A stretch of DNA of 57,704 nt from Marinomonas flavescens (GTDB taxonomy: Bacteria > Pseudomonadota > Gammaproteobacteria > Pseudomonadales > Marinomonadaceae), in the NCBI RefSeq assembly GCF_004352835.1, contig NZ_SJSB01000020.1, positions 1 through 57,704 on the forward strand. The letters are read 5' to 3'. The translations under genes and the position numbers were made by a program. A model generated the notes under the pieces. It saw only the letters and a list, made by a program, of their open reading frames with translations. It was not told where the DNA came from and made no database searches. This document shows, piece by piece, positions 54,309-57,704 of the stretch. Numbering within the stretch: the stretch's first letter is position 1; each line of letters opens with the position of its first letter.

Positions 54309-55682
54309 CTACGCCGCTTGATCTGAAAGTAACTGCTCACTCAATAAATTGGCTTGTGCCAGTTTTTCCATCAATCGAACCACTTGACAGCTGTAGCCGT
54401 ATTCGTTGTCGTACCAAACATACAATGTCGCTTGGTTACCACGCACTTTTGTCGATAATGAATCTAATATACCAGCCTGCTGAGAGCCGATGAAATCGGA
54501 GCTTACTGCATCAGCTTCTGCACTGTATCCAATTTGACCCGTCAGTTCCGCACTATCTGATGCAGATTTAAGTAAGGCATTAATCTCTTCAACAGATGAC
54601 GCTGTTTTTAGATTTAAGCTCAATACAGCGATAGACACATTGATCACAGGGACACGAATCGCACTGCCACTCAATTTACCTTCTAAAGAAGGGATCGCTT
54701 TAGAAACAGCTTTTGCTGCCCCCGTTTCAGTCATCACCATATTCATGCCCGCAGCACGACCACGACGATCACCTTTATGGATATTATCAATTAAGTTTTG
54801 GTCATTGGTGTAAGCGTGCACGGTTTCAACATGACCAGACACAATCCCAAATGTGTCTTCTAATACTGATAAAATCGGAGTGATTGCATTCGTCGTACAA
54901 GACGCCGCCGATACAATACGATCATCAGCAGTAACATCACTATCATTGACACCAAAGACAATATTTTTCATTTCTTTACCTGGTGCCGTTAATACTACTC
55001 GCTCAATACCTGGACGATTCAAGTGTACACTTAAACCATCACGGTCACGCCAGCGACCTGTATTATCAACAAGTAAGGCATTATCGATGCCGTAAGCTTG
55101 GTAATCGACAGAAGCAGGATCTGATGAGTAAATCACTTTCACAGGAGAGCCATTGATAATTAAAGCTTGATGCTCTTCATCAACTTTTACTAAACCTTCA
55201 TAGGTTCCATGAACAGTATCGTATTTTAGCAAGCTTGCACGCTTAGCCAAGTCATTATCACACGCCTTACGAACAACAATAGCGGCTAATTTCATACCCG
55301 GTGTTGTGTTACCCAACATACACATACGACGAGCTAACAAACGACCGATACGACCAAAGCCATATAGAACGACAGGTGTTTCAACACCGGTATCTGGCTG
55401 TGCCGCTAACAATGAAGCAACATCTGCTTCAGCAAGCAAATCTTCTAGTTCAACAACCGTTTGGCTTACATCACTACTGAGTATCTCTTCGAGTACCTGA
55501 TACACCTGTACAAGATCCAATTCTGGATGCTTATCAAAAAGCGCCATCAGCCCAGTAACAGAATCAGCCATTAAGGTTTGCCCTGTAAGCTGAACTTTTA
55601 TTGCTTTTTCACGACCAAGTTTTCCTAATAAAGGAATCATGGATTCAACTTGCGAAAGAGTTTGTAGCCAAGTGCTTGTCAT
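54309..55682 (-). CDS. gap: Glyceraldehyde-3-phosphate dehydrogenase, long form with N-terminal extension
   Basis: A 457-residue phosphorylating GAPDH. The NAD domain starts only at residue 104 (VVLYGFGRIGR, 104-114), so about 100 residues of helical, acidic extension come before it; normal GAPDHs have about 335 residues. The catalytic pair is C262 in SAASCTTNAITP and H289 in VETVHAYTNDQ; WYDNEYGYSCQVVRL closes the fold. This long form is known from Pseudomonas and related marine gammaproteobacteria and is often tied to gluconeogenic growth; the extension's role is unclear. G-rich ribosome site (GGGGG) before the ATG. Confidence 0.92.
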   Translation of the reverse strand: MTSTWLQTLSQVESMIPLLGKLGREKAIKVQLTGQTLMADSVTGLMALFDKHPELDLVQVYQVLEEILSSDVSQTVVELEDLLAEADVASLLAAQPDTGVETPVVLYGFGRIGRLLARRMCMLGNTTPGMKLAAIVVRKACDNDLAKRASLLKYDTVHGTYEGLVKVDEEHQALIINGSPVKVIYSSDPASVDYQAYGIDNALLVDNTGRWRDRDGLSVHLNRPGIERVVLTAPGKEMKNIVFGVNDSDVTADDRIVSAASCTTNAITPILSVLEDTFGIVSGHVETVHAYTNDQNLIDNIHKGDRRGRAAGMNMVMTETGAAKAVSKAIPSLEGKLSGSAIRVPVINVSIAVLSLNLKTASSVEEINALLKSASDSAELTGQIGYSAEADAVSSDFIGSQQAGILDSLSTKVRGNQATLYVWYDNEYGYSCQVVRLMEKLAQANLLSEQLLSDQAA

Positions 55683-55944
55683 TTTTTGCCCCCGAAAAAA
55701 GACGCTGTTTCATCAATATGGGGCAAGTTTAAAGACACTTTGAGAGGAAGACAAACTGAAACAAGACTACAAAAAACCTTTAAAAACGGGTATTTAGTAG
55801 CTTTTGTTATGGAAATAACGAAATTAAAAAAGAAGGCTAGAAAGTTTACTACATTACCATCAAATCCGATCCTTCAAAATTAAAAATGATCGCAAAATTC
55901 CGTAATTTGATAACAAGAAAAGAGAGAAAGTTTCATGAATTATT

Positions 55945-56274
55945 TTATAAATTACGCTTTCGCTCTGCTAAAACGCCTAATAAACAAAAACAACTCACAA
56001 CCAGAAGAGGTCTATAAAGATAATCGACCTGAGAAATTAGCCAATACACCAATGGTTGACTCCATAATGTCAGTAGGCCATAACCAAAAGTACACATCAA
56101 AATAAAGGCCATCACCCGGGCAACAAACATCCAAGAAGAAATCGCTCGTTTTAAGAAACCATTAACTTTATCCCCATAAATAACGAGACAAGTTGCGACT
56201 ATCGCCAGAGATATTTCATGCAAGTGAGGTTGCATGAAGTGAGCAAAACGTACATTTAGATCCAGTATTATCAT
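55945..56274 (-). CDS. DUF3392 family small membrane protein
   Basis: A 109-residue inner-membrane protein. The N-terminal QPHLHEISLAIVATCLVIYGD is the family hallmark, followed by two more hydrophobic helices (FVARVMAFILMCTFGYGLLT and PLLVVSCFCLLGVLA). DUF3392 has no known function and is found in marine gammaproteobacteria. Ribosome site weak. It lies 36 bases after the secreted-protein gene on the same strand, which may be co-transcribed. Confidence 0.82.
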   Translation of the reverse strand: MIILDLNVRFAHFMQPHLHEISLAIVATCLVIYGDKVNGFLKRAISSWMFVARVMAFILMCTFGYGLLTLWSQPLVYWLISQVDYLYRPLLVVSCFCLLGVLAERKRNL

Positions 56275-56310
56275 TTTTCTACTATTTCAATATTTTAGAG
56301 AGTGCTTTAT

Positions 56311-56892
56311 TTAAGGTTTAGATTGTTCATTTTTCTCGTACAAAGCTTCTACGTCAATTTGTCCGGACTCTGAAGGCACCTTCGGTTGCTGGTCCACGTA
56401 GATAACCAATACATTAAAGGTCGTATTGTGGAGCTCTACATAGGTTCCATCCTTAAAAACCCATTTTGCCCGCCCATAACCATTGCGTACAAAACCAATA
56501 TTAGGCGTACCGTATTTTTTTACCAGTAAACGCCCAAGTGACTGACGCTTTTCACTACTTTTCACCACACCTGACATCGTTGCTTTTATAAGGTAGTCGT
56601 CATCATTAAAGGCAATGCTCAGCTCTTTGACGCCCAGAATCCCATCAGGGCCCAAACTGTACGTCGCTACATCCTTTTTATAAGATGGATAAGGCTGCAA
56701 CCCCATTGTCGCAAGGCGTTTTTCAAGACTCTCCTTACTCAGATTATTCACTTTTAAGCCAAATAACTCAGCACCTTGTTCTGCAATTGGTGTTGTTTGA
56801 CGATCAGTTGAGTTATCAGCCGCAAAGCTGACCTCAGATAAAGAAAACAAAATAAATACAGACAAAAAAATTGAAATAAAACGCTTAAACAT
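56311..56892 (-). CDS. Secreted or periplasmic protein of unknown function
   Basis: A 193-residue precursor I do not recognise. Residues 1-24 are a clear signal peptide (MFKRFISIFLSVFILFSL, cleavage after SFA). The mature part has a repeated feel of compact alpha/beta sequence: ELFGLKVNNLSKESLEKRLA, GPDGILGVKELSIAFND, SLGRLLVKKYGTPNIGFVRN, AKWVFKDGTYVELHN and a polar tail ending NEQSKP. This is reminiscent of small periplasmic proteins that compare two states of a phosphate- or metal-binding fold, but no motif decides. I chose the ATG at 56892 (AAGGGG upstream) over a longer frame to 56949. Confidence 0.7.
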   Translation of the reverse strand: MFKRFISIFLSVFILFSLSEVSFAADNSTDRQTTPIAEQGAELFGLKVNNLSKESLEKRLATMGLQPYPSYKKDVATYSLGPDGILGVKELSIAFNDDDYLIKATMSGVVKSSEKRQSLGRLLVKKYGTPNIGFVRNGYGRAKWVFKDGTYVELHNTTFNVLVIYVDQQPKVPSESGQIDVEALYEKNEQSKP

Positions 56893-57481
56893 CAATATAT
56901 TCCCCTTAAAACAACCAACTAGTAGAAAATCTATCAGATGGAAATACAATTCACTATTTCGATTTTAACTTATTAAAGCATATCTAGTCGTTAGCAAAAC
57001 AAGTCTATTCATGTTCCAACTCGACAAAATAAAACTATTCTAGTAGTCAATACTAGAACTACATTCCCCGCACAAATGATATCGCCAATTTACCGGCATT
57101 TTTAACTAAGCCTCGATATGTTACTTTCCTAAATAATGGGGATTTAAGGGATCTAGTCCAATATTCTAATTCGCTATGCTCATTGAATCTAAAACATCAT
57201 TAAGTCTGGTATCTAATCAAAAATATTTTTTTAGCGAAATCATGGGGGCAATAATAGCCCTATTGACGACTATCCTTTTTGCCATGGAAATTTGTACGAA
57301 ATGACTATGTGTTCATACCTTAAAAAATCTCCTTCCTCTTTCTGACAATATTATTGGATGAGTTTACTATAAGAAAAACCAAGTTAATGACTCATAAGCA
57401 AAAAAACAAGTATCTCATGAGAGGAACTTATTCATATGCTTCATAGCACATTTATTCTTAAAATAATTAAAAGTAGTTGTG
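56893..57481. other. Intergenic region up to the right-hand IS30 element
   Basis: About 590 AT-rich bases. It contains an 8-bp dyad (TTCTAGTA/TACTAGAA around GTCAA, 57038-57058) and a 41-codon open frame at 57176-57301. No RNA gene or terminator was recognised. Confidence 0.5.
57176..57301 (+). CDS. Possible small membrane protein or gene remnant (41 codons plus stop)
   Basis: ATG at 57176 to TGA at 57299-57301 gives a peptide with one hydrophobic helix at its end (EIMGAIIALLTTILFAMEIC). No ribosome site is visible. The helix resembles the first helix of DMT/EamA exporters, so it may be the decayed head of such a gene near the IS30 insertion, or only a chance frame. Confidence 0.25.
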
Positions 57482-57704
57482 CCTAAATTCAGATAATAAG
57501 TGCGACACTGCAAATCAGGTGTAGAAGAAGCCAACTGCTGAAGTTGATACACTTCTTCTTACCACAGATAAAGCAGTACCAACATGAATTATCAGCAGTT
57601 GACCGAAGGCAAAAGATACCAGATTTCCGCTCTTTTAGGGCAAGAAATATCAGTGGCAAATATTGCACTCACCCTGAATTGTCATAGAACTACGATTTAC
57701 CGTG
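57482..57704 (+). mobile_element. IS30-family insertion sequence, left end (cut by window edge)
   Basis: Terminal inverted repeat at 57482-57509 (CCTAAATTCAG...AAGTGCGACACT) faces outward, matching the repeat at the left window edge in inverted form at 22 of 28 positions. The transposase start follows 75 bases inside. The rest is beyond the window. Confidence 0.82.
57584..57704 (+). CDS. IS30-family transposase, N-terminal fragment (partial)
   Basis: The first 40 codons of an IS30 transposase: MNYQQLTEGKRYQISALL and then an HTH (VANIALTLNCHRTTIYR), the standard N-terminus of the family. The frame is open to the window end. It lies 75 bases inside the left inverted repeat. Whether the full gene is intact cannot be seen. 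Confidence 0.88.
   Translation, partial: MNYQQLTEGKRYQISALLGQEISVANIALTLNCHRTTIYR

Noticed and set aside
55686..55883. 65-codon + strand frame upstream of gap
   Set aside because: Lysine/arginine-rich chance frame in an AT-rich promoter region, with no ribosome site and no recognisable domain.
1..57704. Composite transposon or genomic island bounded by the IS30 copies
   Set aside because: Content is largely core metabolism, terminal repeats differ at 6 of 28 positions, and no integrase, att site or tRNA is seen.

Overview
The window looks like chromosome of a marine, moderately AT-rich gammaproteobacterium, most probably a Marinomonas-like member of the Oceanospirillaceae. This is inferred from the protein set (FinR/Fpr pair, two-subunit PycA/PycB pyruvate carboxylase with a LysR regulator, five-step hut pathway with HutF and HutD, GlpD/GlpR/GlpK, DUF3392) and from intergenic base composition; no rRNA or tRNA gene is present to confirm it. 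Both window edges lie inside IS30-family elements in the same orientation: the left edge carries the last 27 codons of a transposase and its terminal inverted repeat, and the right edge carries the opposite inverted repeat and the first 40 codons of another.

Layout. 0.6-9.4 kb: secreted acid phosphatase (aphA), a TetR remnant, an MFS exporter with divergent LysR gene, yghU-type glutathione transferase, fpr with divergent finR-like gene, an outer-membrane barrel with a sigma54-like promoter, a monooxygenase-like ABM protein and nfsA. 9.4-16 kb: a dadA-like dehydrogenase, a gamma-butyrobetaine-dioxygenase-like enzyme, two LysR genes, a nitroreductase and a PAS-GGDEF cyclase. 16.3-24.9 kb: histidine utilisation, with hutU-hutH-hutI-hutG leftward, hutF-hutD rightward, and hutC with three matching HutC-type operators. 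24.9-30.4 kb: cytochrome b561, pepQ, a TfoX-like protein, arsR-arsH-acr3 and aroQ. 30.8-34.4 kb: a LysR-type regulator with two DNA-binding domains, a LigC-type dehydrogenase and an aldo/keto reductase. 34.6-39.8 kb: pycA-pycB with divergent LysR, and alkA. 40-45.8 kb: a decayed coiled-coil fragment, an atypical Prx5 peroxiredoxin, a chemoreceptor, a MocR regulator and a PilZ-like/DUF501 pair. 46-50.1 kb: glycerol regulon (glpK, glpR, glpD) with overlapping GlpR-type operators. 50.2-57 kb: a TauE/SafE permease, a LysR gene, an unrecognised structured RNA locus, a 2OG-Fe(II) oxygenase with divergent LysR, a long-form GAPDH, DUF3392 and a secreted protein.

Most of the window is ordinary catabolic and central-carbon chromosome, organised as regulator-target pairs: eight LysR genes, six of them divergent from a metabolic gene. 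The most novel item is a probable small RNA at about 52207-52392. It has its own promoter and Rho-independent terminator, and between them lie four consecutive hairpins, two with the same CCCACA hexaloop and one with CCCTAA. Other items worth attention are the double-HTH LysR regulator beside an orphan ligC, and a peroxiredoxin in which the Pro of the universal PxxxTxxC motif is His.
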